From NCBI GenBank assembly GCA_945861895.1, contig CAMAWF010000004.1:1-64000 (forward strand): 64,000 nt of DNA, given 5' to 3'. Each line of letters starts with the position of its first letter. Position 1 is the stretch's first letter. Of the stretch, positions 55,927 to 64,000 are shown in pieces. The notes under the pieces were generated by a model. That model was not told where the DNA came from. It saw only the letters and a list, made by a program, of their open reading frames with translations, and ran no database searches. Source of the DNA: Rhizobium sp. Q54 (GTDB lineage Bacteria > Pseudomonadota > Alphaproteobacteria > Rhizobiales > Xanthobacteraceae). The position numbers and the translations under genes are program-made.

Positions 55927-56202
55927 CTAGTGGTACTGCTCAAAATCGACCCTGTAGGCTTCGCAATTTTCAAATTCGAATGTAATGCACCATGGTCCGT
56001 TCACATGCACCGTATAACGCTGCGGCTTTCCGTGCAGTGCATGAAAATTGAAACCTTGCGTATTCATATCCTCCGGGCGCGCCGCGCGATCCAGCGCATC
56101 AAGTCGGCGCACACATCGCTCATGCAGTGATTTCTGAATCCGTGCCGTCGTCCCCTTTTCAAACAGGTCCTTCAGACCTTTGTGCAGAAAACTCCGGATC
56201 AT
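55927..56202 (-). CDS. higB: HigB toxin (RelE superfamily)
   Basis: 91 residues: MIRSFLHKGLKDLFEKGTTARI, RRLDALDRAARPEDMNTQGFNFHALHG, RYTVHVNGPWCITFEFENCEAYRVDFEQYH. Ribosome-dependent mRNA endonuclease by family. Transcribed from a promoter embedded in an inverted repeat (56210-56250). Confidence 0.95.
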   Translation of the reverse strand: MIRSFLHKGLKDLFEKGTTARIQKSLHERCVRRLDALDRAARPEDMNTQGFNFHALHGKPQRYTVHVNGPWCITFEFENCEAYRVDFEQYH

Positions 56203-56208
56203 CCGATA

Positions 56209-56250
56209 AATGTAATCTATTGCACGACAGTGTCAAGTATTAGATTACAT
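56209..56250 (-). promoter_or_regulatory. higBA promoter and operator palindrome
   Basis: Minus strand: -35 TTGACA (56236-56231), 16-base spacer, -10 TACATT (56214-56209), then six bases to the higB ATG, so again leaderless. A perfect 10-base inverted repeat, ATGTAATCTA at 56210-56219 and TAGATTACAT at 56241-56250, brackets the -35 and covers the -10. This is the expected HigA operator. Confidence 0.85.
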
Positions 56251-56264
56251 ATCGAGCGTTCCCC

Positions 56265-56573
56265 CTACTCCTCCTTCTCCGTCGTGAAAAACAACGGATA
56301 GCCCTTCGCCTTGCCCAGTTCGGTCGCTTCCTTCGCCTTGGTCTCCGCCACGTCGCGGGTGTAGACCGCGATCACGCAGGCGCCTCTCTGATGCGCCGTC
56401 ATCATCACCCGATAGGCTTGGGCTTCGTTCATGCGGAACACCGCCTTGAGCACCTGCACCACGAATTCGCGCGGCGTGAAGTCGTCATTGAGCAAAATGA
56501 CCTTCCACAGCGGCGGGCGCTCGGTTTTCGTCCGCGTTTTGGTGCGCGGCTTGACCAGGGTTTTCTGCGCCAT
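56265..56573 (-). CDS. clpS: ClpS adaptor of the Clp protease
   Basis: 102 residues. Delivers N-end-rule substrates to ClpAP. Shows PPLWKVILLNDDFTPREFVVQVL and MMTAHQRGACVIAVYTRDVAETKA, with the substrate-pocket residues (NDD, T, MxxxH) present. Start at MAQKTLV (56573). clpA, usual downstream neighbour, is not found after it; higBA and the other cassettes are there instead. Its 3' end recurs at 53029-53165 and partly at 53718-53747. Confidence 0.95.
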   Translation of the reverse strand: MAQKTLVKPRTKTRTKTERPPLWKVILLNDDFTPREFVVQVLKAVFRMNEAQAYRVMMTAHQRGACVIAVYTRDVAETKAKEATELGKAKGYPLFFTTEKEE

Positions 56574-56614
56574 GCGGCATCCGTCGTCCGAGGTTGATGA
56601 CAAGATTTTATCGC

Positions 56615-56643
56615 GTCATCACCGGGCTCGTCCCGGCCATGAC
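56615..56643. repeat. palindromic repeat GTCATCACCGGG/CCCGGCCATGAC
   Basis: GTCAT...CCGGG-CTCGT-CCCGG...ATGAC hairpin just upstream of clpS; third member of the family at 52107 and 54295. Confidence 0.8.
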
Positions 56644-56670
56644 ACTGTTGTTGGGCTAACGCGGCTTCGC

Positions 56671-56988
56671 CTAACCCTTCATCCCCAAAAACTCGTGCAT
56701 CGCGGCGGCGGCGGCCTGCGCATCCTTTTTGTCGGCGGCGGGCAGCCCCCAGCCCGCGCCATCGCGCATCACCAGCATGGTGCTACAGACCTCCACGCCG
56801 GAGGCGCGGTCCACGGCGGCGTCCACCGTGATCTCCTTGATGTCGGCGAGCGCGGCTTCCACCGGCTTCTTCGCCCACATCAGCACTTTGCGTTGAAACG
56901 TCGCCTTGCCGGCGTCCTTGTCGAGCGTGAGCGTGGTTGAACCCGATTGCAGGACGAGGCGGCGCGGCGCGCGGTCGATCTTGGTCAT
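56671..56988 (-). CDS. conserved hypothetical protein
   Basis: 105 residues. MTKIDRAPRRLVLQSGSTTLTLDKDAGKATFQRKVLMWAKKP, then a beta-rich part and the helical end AADKKDAQAAAAAMHEFLG. No family recognised; the layout suggests a small beta-sheet domain of PH-like type, low confidence. GGAGGG six bases before the ATG. Between clpS and glutathione peroxidase. Confidence 0.65.
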   Translation of the reverse strand: MTKIDRAPRRLVLQSGSTTLTLDKDAGKATFQRKVLMWAKKPVEAALADIKEITVDAAVDRASGVEVCSTMLVMRDGAGWGLPAADKKDAQAAAAAMHEFLGMKG

Positions 56989-57134
56989 GGCGAACCCTCC
57001 CGCTGTTTCCTTAACGGCGGCAGCATAGTACAAAACGCGGCGACAGGCATGCGCGGGAACTTCCATCTTCACGCGGCTGTGCGTCGTATCTGCGGGACAA
57101 CTCTGCTAGCATCCGACAACGACGAGGCTTCATC

Positions 57135-57698
57135 ATGCAAACCCGCCGTCATGTCCTCACGCTGCTCGCCGGCGCGCTGGCAACGCCGGCGCTGGCGCAG
57201 GTGCCGAATATGAGCCGCACCACCGCCTATGCGTTCTCCTTCGCGGCGCTCGAGGGCGCCGACATCCGCCTGATGGCGCACGCCGGCAAGCCGATCCTGG
57301 TGGTCAACACCGCCTCGCTGTGCGGCTACACCCCGCAATATGCCGGCTTGCAGGAATTGTGGACGCGCTATCGCGCGCGCGGGCTGCTGATCGTCGGCGT
57401 GCCGGCCAACGATTTCGGTTCGCAGGAGCCGGGCGGCGCGGCGGAAATCTCCAAGACCGCCCATGACGGCTATCGCGTGTCGTTTCCGCTCGCCGCCAAA
57501 GTGGTGGTGAAGGGGCCGGAGGCGCATCCGTTCTACAAATGGGCGGCGCTGCAACGGCCGGGCGAGACGCCGCGCTGGAACTTCCACAAATACCTCGTCG
57601 GCCGCGACGGCACGATCAAGGCAAGCTTCGCGACCGCGGTGGAGCCGACCGATGCGCGCGTGATTGCGGCAATCGAGAGGGAGCTGGCGGCAGAGTGA
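57135..57698 (+). CDS. glutathione peroxidase-like protein, exported
   Basis: 187 residues. Signal sequence MQTRRHVLTLLAGALATPALAQ with twin Arg, possibly Tat-dependent. The thioredoxin-fold domain has the active Cys in NTASLCGYTPQY, then ANDFGSQEPGG (Gln) and the Trp/Asn pair in RWNFHKYLVG, so the catalytic tetrad is complete. Cys-type, not selenocysteine. Probably periplasmic and thioredoxin-dependent. Confidence 0.9.
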   Translation: MQTRRHVLTLLAGALATPALAQVPNMSRTTAYAFSFAALEGADIRLMAHAGKPILVVNTASLCGYTPQYAGLQELWTRYRARGLLIVGVPANDFGSQEPGGAAEISKTAHDGYRVSFPLAAKVVVKGPEAHPFYKWAALQRPGETPRWNFHKYLVGRDGTIKASFATAVEPTDARVIAAIERELAAE

Positions 57699-57847
57699 GG
57701 CGGCCGCGCGCGGGCGGGCGGGCGAAATGAGTTGACGAATCGGCGCGAACATGACGAACTATTTATGACGGTTTTCGTTCACGTGGGCCGGCGGCGTTGG
57801 ATGGCCGACCCGTTGCGTGGTTCCTCCCGCGTGGCGTAAAAACTTGG

Positions 57848-57870
57848 GCGGCCGCAAGGCCGCTCCTTTC
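57848..57870. terminator. possible terminator hairpin
   Basis: GCGGCC-GCAA-GGCCGC followed by a T-rich TCCTTTCATTTT. It lies 150 bases after the glutathione peroxidase gene and before the convergent DoxX gene; the T-run is interrupted, so termination strength is uncertain. Confidence 0.5.
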
Positions 57871-57903
57871 ATTTTGGCCGATCTGATCGCAACGTCCGCA
57901 GCC

Positions 57904-58299
57904 TTACGGGTCGCGGCCATCGACCGAATAGCGGCCCGCCCCCATCAGCACGAACAGCAGCAGCCCGGCCATGATCGCCAGGTTTTTCAGCGCCTGTGTC
58001 TGGTTGAGCGCGCGCGCGACGCCCTCCATGTCCCAGAAATGATGCGCCATGAAAATCGTGCCGGCGGTGAACGCCATCAGCGCCAGCGCCGCCCAGCGCG
58101 CCTTAAAGCCCACCACGAGCAGCACCCCCGCCACCAGTTGGAACGCCACGATGACGTAGCCGGCCGCCGCCGCCTGCGGGATGCCTTTGGCGGCCAGCGT
58201 GTTGGCATAGCCGGTGACGTTCATCAGCCCGCCGATGCCCGCGACGATGAACACCAGCGGCATCGTCACGCGGGCGAGCAGATAGAAAAAGTCGGCCAT
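57904..58299 (-). CDS. DoxX family membrane protein
   Basis: 131 residues with four membrane helices. DoxX signs: ARVTMPLVFIVAGIGGLMNVTGYA, AAAGYVIVAFQLVAGVLLVVGFKARWAAL, FMAHHFWD. Inner-membrane protein, some members linked to redox and thiosulfate metabolism; role here unknown. GGAGGGAACG before the ATG. It follows the EAL gene on the same strand by 14 bases, so they may be cotranscribed. Confidence 0.92.
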   Translation of the reverse strand: MADFFYLLARVTMPLVFIVAGIGGLMNVTGYANTLAAKGIPQAAAAGYVIVAFQLVAGVLLVVGFKARWAALALMAFTAGTIFMAHHFWDMEGVARALNQTQALKNLAIMAGLLLFVLMGAGRYSVDGRDP

Positions 58300-58313
58300 C
58301 GTTCCCTCCCGTC

Positions 58314-60008
58314 TCAGGCTGCACCGAAGCGCTTGCGCGCCGAAATATAGCGGCGCGCGGCGCCATCCATGTTTTCCTCGACGCCGGCCGCCGCTATCGG
58401 GTCGATCGCCTCTACCAATTGCAGAAAGGCGCTGCCCGGCAGCGGCGGGGCGAAGACGTAGCCCTGCGCCTGCCGGATGCCGAGTTCGCGCAGGTGCACC
58501 ACCTGCTCGAAGTTCTCCACCCCCTCCGCGATGATATCCATGCGCATGTTGTGGGCGAGGTCAACCAGCGTCTCGACGATGGTGGTGGAATTCCGGTCGG
58601 TGCCGATGGCGTCGACGAACATCTTGTCGATCTTGATGATATCGACGCCGAGTTTGAGCATATAGGAAAGCCCGCTGTGGCCGGTGCCGACATCGTCGAT
58701 GGCGATGCGCACGCCCAGCCCTTGCAGCGCGGCGATGATACGCCGCGTCTCGGTGAGGTTCTCGATCGGATCGCGCTCGGTCACCTCCAGCACGACTTGC
58801 GAAAGCGCGATGGGCGAACCCGTGAACATGTCGCGCACTTCCTTGACGATGGATTCGCTCTTGAACAATTGTCCGGCAAAATTGAAGCTGATCTTGAGCG
58901 CCGGGCGCTGTCCGATCGCCGCACCGGCTTCTTCGCAGACGCGCCGCATCAGATCGCGGGTGAGCGCCAGGATAAGGCCGCTCGATTCCGCCAGCGGAAT
59001 AAAGATGCCGGGCATCACCAGCGTGCCGTCCGGCTTGCGCCAGCGCACCAGCACCTCGGCGCCGCGCAACTGGCCGGAGCGGATATCGACGATCGGCTGG
59101 TAGTACGGCACGAATTCGCCGGCCTCCAGCGCCCGCTCCAGATCGGCGACCGGATTGCCGGGCTGGCGCTTGGGGATGAGCGCGGCGAAAGCGATCAGAA
59201 TTACGGCGATTACGGCCGGGACGAACAGACTGAGCTTGTTGAGATCGCCATGACTGGCGGCAAAAAGCGCCCGCGGCATCGCCACCATCACGGTAAAACC
59301 AAAGCGCTCCGACTTCAGCCGCGCGGCGAAGGAGGGACCGTGGCTATCGGCCTCGGCCTGGGTCGGCACGCCGGATTCGCCGATCAGCGCGCCCGCGGAT
59401 GTGGTGACGGAACTGTAGGCGCTAAACGGCCCGCCCTGGGTCGAGACCTGGGGCAGGAACAGGTCGGACGGTATCAGCGCCGCCACTCCGGCCGCGCCCA
59501 AGCCGGACGGACGGCGCAGCCGCACCACGCGCTCCGGGCGCTGGCCGAGCTGGATGATGTCGAGCGAATAGCCGGGGGCGCCGGTAAGCTTCTCGGTCGA
59601 AAGAACTTTGCGCTGGCCGAGCGGCAGCCCGAGATGGGTGCATTGCGTCTGCCCATCGGGGCCGACTACCGCCACTTCCTTGATCGGCGCCATGGCGAAC
59701 GCGGCCTGCCGCATGGCATCGATGGAAGTGTTGCGGCAGGAATCGACCCCACGGGTTGCAAGGTTATCGAGCATCGTGACGACCCGCCCGATGCGGTTCT
59801 CGCCCAGCGTCAACACGCGCCGGGCCGACAGGTTGACGTCCTCCTGCCCCTGCCGTTCGACCAGACCGGTCAGCCAGAATTCGAACGCCACCGGCGGCAC
59901 GCCCGCAAGCACGGCGCCGATGACGACCGCTATCAGGTATTTGTGCCTGAACTGCTTGAACGAACGCACGACCCCTACCCCACACAACTCGCCAGCAAAG
60001 TGAGCCAT
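58314..60008 (-). CDS. CSS-like sensor plus EAL cyclic di-GMP phosphodiesterase
   Basis: 564 residues. Membrane helix about 25-45, a periplasmic domain of about 190 residues with two Cys (VDSCRN and TQCTHLG) resembling the CSS-motif redox sensor of PdeB/PdeC-type enzymes, second helix about 260-280, then an EAL domain. EAL is EVL here (GAEVLVRW) but the metal and catalytic residues are kept: FNFA Asn, LEVTERD, IAIDDVGTG, IKIDKMFV, IIAEGVE, QGYVFAPPLP. No GGDEF domain. Likely hydrolyses c-di-GMP in response to periplasmic redox state. ATG at 60008 chosen because the preceding in-frame part lacks similarity. Confidence 0.88.
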   Translation of the reverse strand: MAHFAGELCGVGVVRSFKQFRHKYLIAVVIGAVLAGVPPVAFEFWLTGLVERQGQEDVNLSARRVLTLGENRIGRVVTMLDNLATRGVDSCRNTSIDAMRQAAFAMAPIKEVAVVGPDGQTQCTHLGLPLGQRKVLSTEKLTGAPGYSLDIIQLGQRPERVVRLRRPSGLGAAGVAALIPSDLFLPQVSTQGGPFSAYSSVTTSAGALIGESGVPTQAEADSHGPSFAARLKSERFGFTVMVAMPRALFAASHGDLNKLSLFVPAVIAVILIAFAALIPKRQPGNPVADLERALEAGEFVPYYQPIVDIRSGQLRGAEVLVRWRKPDGTLVMPGIFIPLAESSGLILALTRDLMRRVCEEAGAAIGQRPALKISFNFAGQLFKSESIVKEVRDMFTGSPIALSQVVLEVTERDPIENLTETRRIIAALQGLGVRIAIDDVGTGHSGLSYMLKLGVDIIKIDKMFVDAIGTDRNSTTIVETLVDLAHNMRMDIIAEGVENFEQVVHLRELGIRQAQGYVFAPPLPGSAFLQLVEAIDPIAAAGVEENMDGAARRYISARKRFGAA

Positions 60009-60203
60009 ATGCCGTAAAGGCGGGCTTAAGCTTAAGGCTGCGGTAATTCCGAAACCCGCCCGCGGCCCTGCCCGGGCGCGCGGATGGTTAGCAAGCAGTA
60101 AACGCAAGGCCCGCCGACCGCCTTTCGCCGCACGCCGCAATGCCCCGGAAACGGATATGCTGGGTCCGGCCCGTCAACGGGTCATACGAGGTGGGAGGGG
60201 CAA

Positions 60204-61052
60204 TTGCGTTTTCGACACGGTCTCATTCTGGCCCTTAGCCTGCTGGCGGCCGCCTGGGGCGGCAATGCGCGCGCGCAGGAGCCGCTCGAAATTTTCGACG
60301 CCCACCTGCACTACAATCAGGAGCCGAACCCGTTCTATCAGCTCGACCAGGTGCTGGAGATTTTCAAACGCAATCGCGTCATCGGCATCGTGGCGACCAG
60401 CCGGCCGAACAAGGGCACCCATCAGCTCGTCGACTCCAAGGCGCCCGGCCTCCTGGTCGTACCGTTCATTCGCCCCTATCGTGTGCGCAGCGACATCCAG
60501 ACCTGGTTTAGCGATCCCGCGATCTACGAGCTGGTGAAGTCCGAATATGAGCGCGGCTATTACCGCGGCATCGGCGAATTCCACATCTACGGCAAATCGG
60601 CGGCGAGCGAATGGGTCAAGAAGATCGTCGACTTCGCGGTCGAGCGCGATCTTTATCTGCATGCGCATTGCGACGAAGAGGCGCTGCTCATCCTGTTCGG
60701 TCATAACCCCAAAGCGCGGATCATCTGGGCGCATACCGGCTTCTCGACGCCGCCGCAGCGCGTGGCGCAACTGCTCGAACAACATCCCGGCGCGCTGTGG
60801 GGCGAGCTCTCCTACCGCAGCGGCATCACCGACGGCTCCGGAAAACTGACGGCGGAATGGAAGGCGCTGTTTGCGCGTCACGCGGACCGCTTCCTGCTCG
60901 GCTCCGACACCTGGATCAACGAGCGCTGGTTCGCCTATGACGGCATCATGAACGAATATCGCGCCTGGCTCGCGCAATTGCCGCCGGAGCAAGCGAAAAA
61001 CATCGCGCACGGCAACGCGCGGCGGCTGTTCGCCGCCCGCCCGCGGGGATGA
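60204..61052 (+). CDS. exported amidohydrolase-like protein
   Basis: 282 residues. TTG start at 60204 with GGGAGGGG just upstream. Signal peptide ending NARAQEP. TIM-barrel of the amidohydrolase 2 family: FDAHLHYN (metal HxH), GIGEFHIYG, LHAHCDEEA, WAHTGFS and LGSDTW (metal Asp). All metal ligands expected are present. Substrate unknown; periplasmic location is unusual for the family. Confidence 0.88.
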   Translation: MRFRHGLILALSLLAAAWGGNARAQEPLEIFDAHLHYNQEPNPFYQLDQVLEIFKRNRVIGIVATSRPNKGTHQLVDSKAPGLLVVPFIRPYRVRSDIQTWFSDPAIYELVKSEYERGYYRGIGEFHIYGKSAASEWVKKIVDFAVERDLYLHAHCDEEALLILFGHNPKARIIWAHTGFSTPPQRVAQLLEQHPGALWGELSYRSGITDGSGKLTAEWKALFARHADRFLLGSDTWINERWFAYDGIMNEYRAWLAQLPPEQAKNIAHGNARRLFAARPRG

Positions 61053-61154
61053 TGGTGGTTCAGTTTTTTGTGTCGTGACGGCGGCGCAGCCATCGGCTAA
61101 CCGTTGGCATCTGTTTCTTGTAAAATTCGCGATCAGCCGCATGGGAGGACAACA

Positions 61155-61835
61155 ATGAAATTGTACATGCACCCCGTTTCGATGACGACCCGGCCGGTTC
61201 GCCTGTTCATCGCCGAGAATAAAATCCCGATGGAGGAAGAGCTGATCGACCTGATGACCGGCGCGCATCTCCAGCCGCCTTATTCAACCATCAATCCGAA
61301 CTGCCTGGTGCCGATGATCGAGGATGGCGATTTCCGCCTGACCGAAAGCTCCGCGATCCTGAAATACCTCGCCGACAAGATCGGCTCGCCGGCCTATCCG
61401 AAGGACCTGAAAGAGCGCGCCAGGGTCAACGAGATGATGGATTGGATCAACACCAACTTCTATCGCGAATGGGGCTACGGGCTTTGCTATCCGCAACTGT
61501 TCCCGCATCTCAAGCGGCGCAGCGACGAGGCGCAGGCTTCCACACTCGATTGGGGAAAGGAGAACGCGACAAAGTGGCTGAAAATCCTCAATGACCATTG
61601 GATCGGGCCGAAGAAGCAATATCTCTGCGGCGACCGGATCACCATCGCCGACTATTTCGGCGCCGGCATCGTGACGCTCGGCGAAGTCATCCGGGTCGAT
61701 TTCTCCGCCTATCCGAACGTCAAGCGCTGGCTCGACAACATGAAGAAATTGCCAAGCTGGCCGAAGATCAACGAGGCGTTCTACGGATTGGTCGAGGCGG
61801 TGAAAGCCCAGAAGTTCGTCACCATCGCCGGCTGA
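61155..61835 (+). CDS. glutathione S-transferase
   Basis: 226 residues. N-terminal thioredoxin-like domain ([59 protein letters not shown]) and all-helical C-terminal domain with [17 protein letters not shown]. Theta-like GST of unknown substrate. GGAGG precedes the ATG at 61155. Pirin follows 28 bases downstream on the same strand. Confidence 0.93.
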   Translation: MKLYMHPVSMTTRPVRLFIAENKIPMEEELIDLMTGAHLQPPYSTINPNCLVPMIEDGDFRLTESSAILKYLADKIGSPAYPKDLKERARVNEMMDWINTNFYREWGYGLCYPQLFPHLKRRSDEAQASTLDWGKENATKWLKILNDHWIGPKKQYLCGDRITIADYFGAGIVTLGEVIRVDFSAYPNVKRWLDNMKKLPSWPKINEAFYGLVEAVKAQKFVTIAG

Positions 61836-61863
61836 ACGGCCGCGCGGCGGCAGGGAGCGTCCC

Positions 61864-62784
61864 ATGAGTTTCTTCCCCGGCAAGGATCCCGCCGCCGGCG
61901 ACGCTTTTCAATGCGACGCCATCGCGCAGGTGATCGTGCCGCGCACGGTCGATCTCGGCGACTTCGCCGTGCGCCGCGCGCTGCCTTCAGCGCAAACGCG
62001 CATGGTCGGGCCATTCATCTTCTTTGACCATTTCGGGCCGGCGGAATTTCGCGCCGGCAATGGCCTCGACGTGCGCCCGCATCCGCATATCGGGCTCGCC
62101 ACTGTCACTTATCTCTTTGACGGAGAAATCATGCACCGCGACAGTCTCGGCACCGCGGCGCCGATCCGGCCGGGCGAGGTGAACTGGATGACCGCAGGAA
62201 GGGGCATCGTGCATTCCGAACGCACGCGGCCGGAACGGCGCGTCGACGGCGAACCGATCCACGGGTTGCAGATGTGGGTCGCGCTGCCCGGCGCAAAGGA
62301 GGAAATGGAGGCCGGCTTCGCCCATCACGCGACGGCGGAATTTCCGGTGATCGCGGACAAGGGCAAGACCGTGCGCGTGGTGGTCGGCGCGCTCTATGGC
62401 GCCCAATCGCCGGTGCCGACGGAGCACAAAACCCTATTCGGCGATGTGCATCTCAAAGCCGGCACGAGCCTGCCGCTCGATGCCGATCACGAAGAGCGCG
62501 CGCTCTATGTGATCGACGGCAGCATCGATATTTCCGGCGACCGCTTCGAAGCCGGACGCCTGCTGGTGTTCCGCCCCAGCGACACCGTCACCATCGCCGC
62601 TGCGACCGATGCGCACTTCGTTATCGTCGGCGGCGCGCCGATGGACGGGCCGCGCCACCTCTGGTGGAACTTCGTCTCATCGCGGAAAGAACGCATCGAG
62701 CAGGCCAAGGCGGAATGGAAAGCCGGACATTTCGGCAAGGTGCCGGGCGACGAGATCGAATTCATCCCGCTGCCGGACAAATAG
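61864..62784 (+). CDS. pirin family protein
   Basis: 306 residues. Bicupin of the pirin family: [36 protein letters not shown] with metal-binding His residues, [24 protein letters not shown]. Some pirins act as quercetinases; role here unknown. GGGAG before the ATG. Probably cotranscribed with the GST. Confidence 0.94.
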   Translation: MSFFPGKDPAAGDAFQCDAIAQVIVPRTVDLGDFAVRRALPSAQTRMVGPFIFFDHFGPAEFRAGNGLDVRPHPHIGLATVTYLFDGEIMHRDSLGTAAPIRPGEVNWMTAGRGIVHSERTRPERRVDGEPIHGLQMWVALPGAKEEMEAGFAHHATAEFPVIADKGKTVRVVVGALYGAQSPVPTEHKTLFGDVHLKAGTSLPLDADHEERALYVIDGSIDISGDRFEAGRLLVFRPSDTVTIAAATDAHFVIVGGAPMDGPRHLWWNFVSSRKERIEQAKAEWKAGHFGKVPGDEIEFIPLPDK

Positions 62785-62845
62785 GGCCCGAAGTTTTTAT
62801 GCCTCGTCATCGTGCTGCGGAACCAGCTTGCCTCGGTCATCTGCG

Positions 62846-63574
62846 ATGACCGCACTTCGGCGTTCGGAGTTGGATTTCTGTCCGGTTCTCAAAGAGCTTC
62901 TGCAAACGCGGCGCGGAATGACGCGCAGCGGGGACTACGCGCATACCGCAAATATCTCCACGCCCAACAACCTCATCACGCTGCGTAACCTGCATCTCGC
63001 GACCGGCGCCAAGAAAACCATGGAGGTCGGCTTCGGTTGCGCCGGCTCGGGCCTCGTATTCATGCAAACCCACAAGGACCTCGGCACGCTTCCACAGAGG
63101 CAACACTTGGCCATCGACCCCTATCAGCGCGCGCCGTGGCTCGACCAGATCGGCCTGGTCGCCGTCGAGCACGCCGGGCTGACCGAATATCTCGACTTGA
63201 GGGAAGAGGTCTCTTCCCTGGTGCTGCCAAATCTTGTGATGGCGAAAGCGCGCTACGACCTGGCCTATATCGACGGCTCGCATTTGTTCGAGGATGTCTT
63301 CGTCGATTTTTATTTTGTGCTGAGGCTGCTCGCGGACCAAGGCATCGTGCTGTTCGACGACTGCGCAAGTCCGCACATTTCGAAGGTGCTACGCTTCATA
63401 CGCGCCAATTGCGCGTCGTCGCTGCGTGAGTTCGACCTGACGCCCTATCGGCCGGCCGGCGGAAAATCGCTTAAATACCGGGTGGCGCGTCTGCTCGGCC
63501 GGACGCAGATGGTTGCGTTCCAAAAGATTGGCGAGCCCGACCGCGCCTGGGATTCGCCGTTCCGCAATTTTTAA
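62846..63574 (+). CDS. class I SAM-dependent methyltransferase-like protein
   Basis: 242 residues. Methyltransferase_24-type Rossmann fold: TMEVGFGCAGSGLVFM (SAM loop), HLAIDPYQ, YDLAYIDGSHLFEDVFVDFYFVLRLLADQGIVLFDDC. Often linked to sugar or capsule modification but the substrate is unknown. Start taken at MTALRRSELDF; the upstream in-frame extension overlaps pirin and is not plausible. Confidence 0.85.
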   Translation: MTALRRSELDFCPVLKELLQTRRGMTRSGDYAHTANISTPNNLITLRNLHLATGAKKTMEVGFGCAGSGLVFMQTHKDLGTLPQRQHLAIDPYQRAPWLDQIGLVAVEHAGLTEYLDLREEVSSLVLPNLVMAKARYDLAYIDGSHLFEDVFVDFYFVLRLLADQGIVLFDDCASPHISKVLRFIRANCASSLREFDLTPYRPAGGKSLKYRVARLLGRTQMVAFQKIGEPDRAWDSPFRNF

Positions 63575-63578
63575 GTCT

Positions 63579-64000
63579 TTATTTCTGCGGCAGGTTAAGC
63601 CGGATATGCAGCTCGCGCAGTTGCTTCGGCGTTGCCTCCGACGGCGCGCCCATCAATAAATCCTCGGCGCGCTGGTTCATCGGGAACAGCACCACTTCGC
63701 GCAGATTTTCCTCGCCGCACAGCAGCATGACGATGCGGTCGATGCCGGGCGCGATGCCGCCGTGCGGCGGCGCGCCGTATTGTAGCGCGCGCAACATGCC
63801 GCCGAATTTTTTCTCCAGCACGTCCTCGCCATAGCCGGCAATCGCAAAAGCTTTCTTCATCACCTCCGGGCGATGATTGCGGATGGCGCCGGAGGACAGC
63901 TCCACGCCGTTGCAGACGATGTCGTATTGGATCGCCTTGAGGCCGAGGATTTTGTCCTGGTCGCTTGCGTCAAGCGCGAGGAATTCCTCCACCGGCAAAT
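63579..64000 (-). CDS. aspS: aspartyl-tRNA synthetase, C-terminal part (cut by window edge)
   Basis: The last 140 codons of a leftward gene: [22 protein letters not shown] (class II motif region), [53 protein letters not shown] and the C-terminal ELHIRL. Motif 3 GIDR is the ATP-binding Arg. Bacterial-type AspS; the rest lies beyond position 64000. Convergent with the methyltransferase by five bases. Confidence 0.97.
   Translation of the reverse strand, partial: LPVEEFLALDASDQDKILGLKAIQYDIVCNGVELSSGAIRNHRPEVMKKAFAIAGYGEDVLEKKFGGMLRALQYGAPPHGGIAPGIDRIVMLLCGEENLREVVLFPMNQRAEDLLMGAPSEATPKQLRELHIRLNLPQK

Overview
This is a GC-rich chromosomal window from an alphaproteobacterium, most likely Hyphomicrobiales/Rhizobiales in the Bradyrhizobium-Pseudolabrys-Xanthobacteraceae range. 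The evidence is the two-desulfurase suf operon preceded by an Irr-type iron control element, the mrcA-amiC | rne neighbourhood, an RNase E with an insertion in its S1 domain, aat next to DUF2155 and NDUFA12 genes, a B12-dependent ribonucleotide reductase, and several palindromic intergenic repeats typical of that group. No rRNA, tRNA or CRISPR array was seen.

Layout. 1-2 kb: the cut end of an IS5-like transposase and a cluster of very small, probably metal-related proteins (a Cys-rich peptide, DUF2933, exported small proteins, a DUF5676-like membrane protein). 2-5.4 kb: methyltransferase-like membrane protein, RhlE helicase, diguanylate cyclase. 5.4-13 kb: leftward suf operon (desulfurase, sufB, sufC, sufD, sufS, sufT, sufA, tfoX-like), with an ICE-like box between it and a divergent hydrolase. 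13-29 kb: anmK, tyrS, a large AsmA-like protein, bcp, an M23 peptidase, prfB with a programmed +1 frameshift, an MFS transporter, PBP1a and amidase. 29-46 kb: rne, a MetE-like protein, aminotransferase, M48 protease, DsbA-like protein, YbdK-like ligase, aroQ-accB-accC, aat, an IS5 remnant, DUF2155, a Bug-type binding protein, NDUFA12 and an exported Kelch protein.

46-57 kb is the unusual part. nrdJ carries two in-frame palindromic repeat insertions. Downstream are four toxin-antitoxin operons, a DUF4160/DUF2442 pair, a frameshifted winged-helix gene, a DUF3800 gene and an XRE regulator. These cassettes lie between the intact 3' ends of nrdJ, clpS and higA and displaced copies of those same 3' ends. 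For nrdJ and clpS the best-preserved copies differ from the intact gene almost only at synonymous positions. This suggests repeated insertion of small cassettes at gene ends, each bringing or leaving a substitute tail. The four toxin-antitoxin operons also share a promoter layout in which the -10 box ends exactly six bases before the first ATG, predicting leaderless mRNAs.

57-64 kb: glutathione peroxidase, DoxX, an EAL phosphodiesterase, an exported amidohydrolase, GST, pirin, a methyltransferase and the 3' end of aspS.

All functional assignments are from reading motifs and family resemblance; no database search was run.
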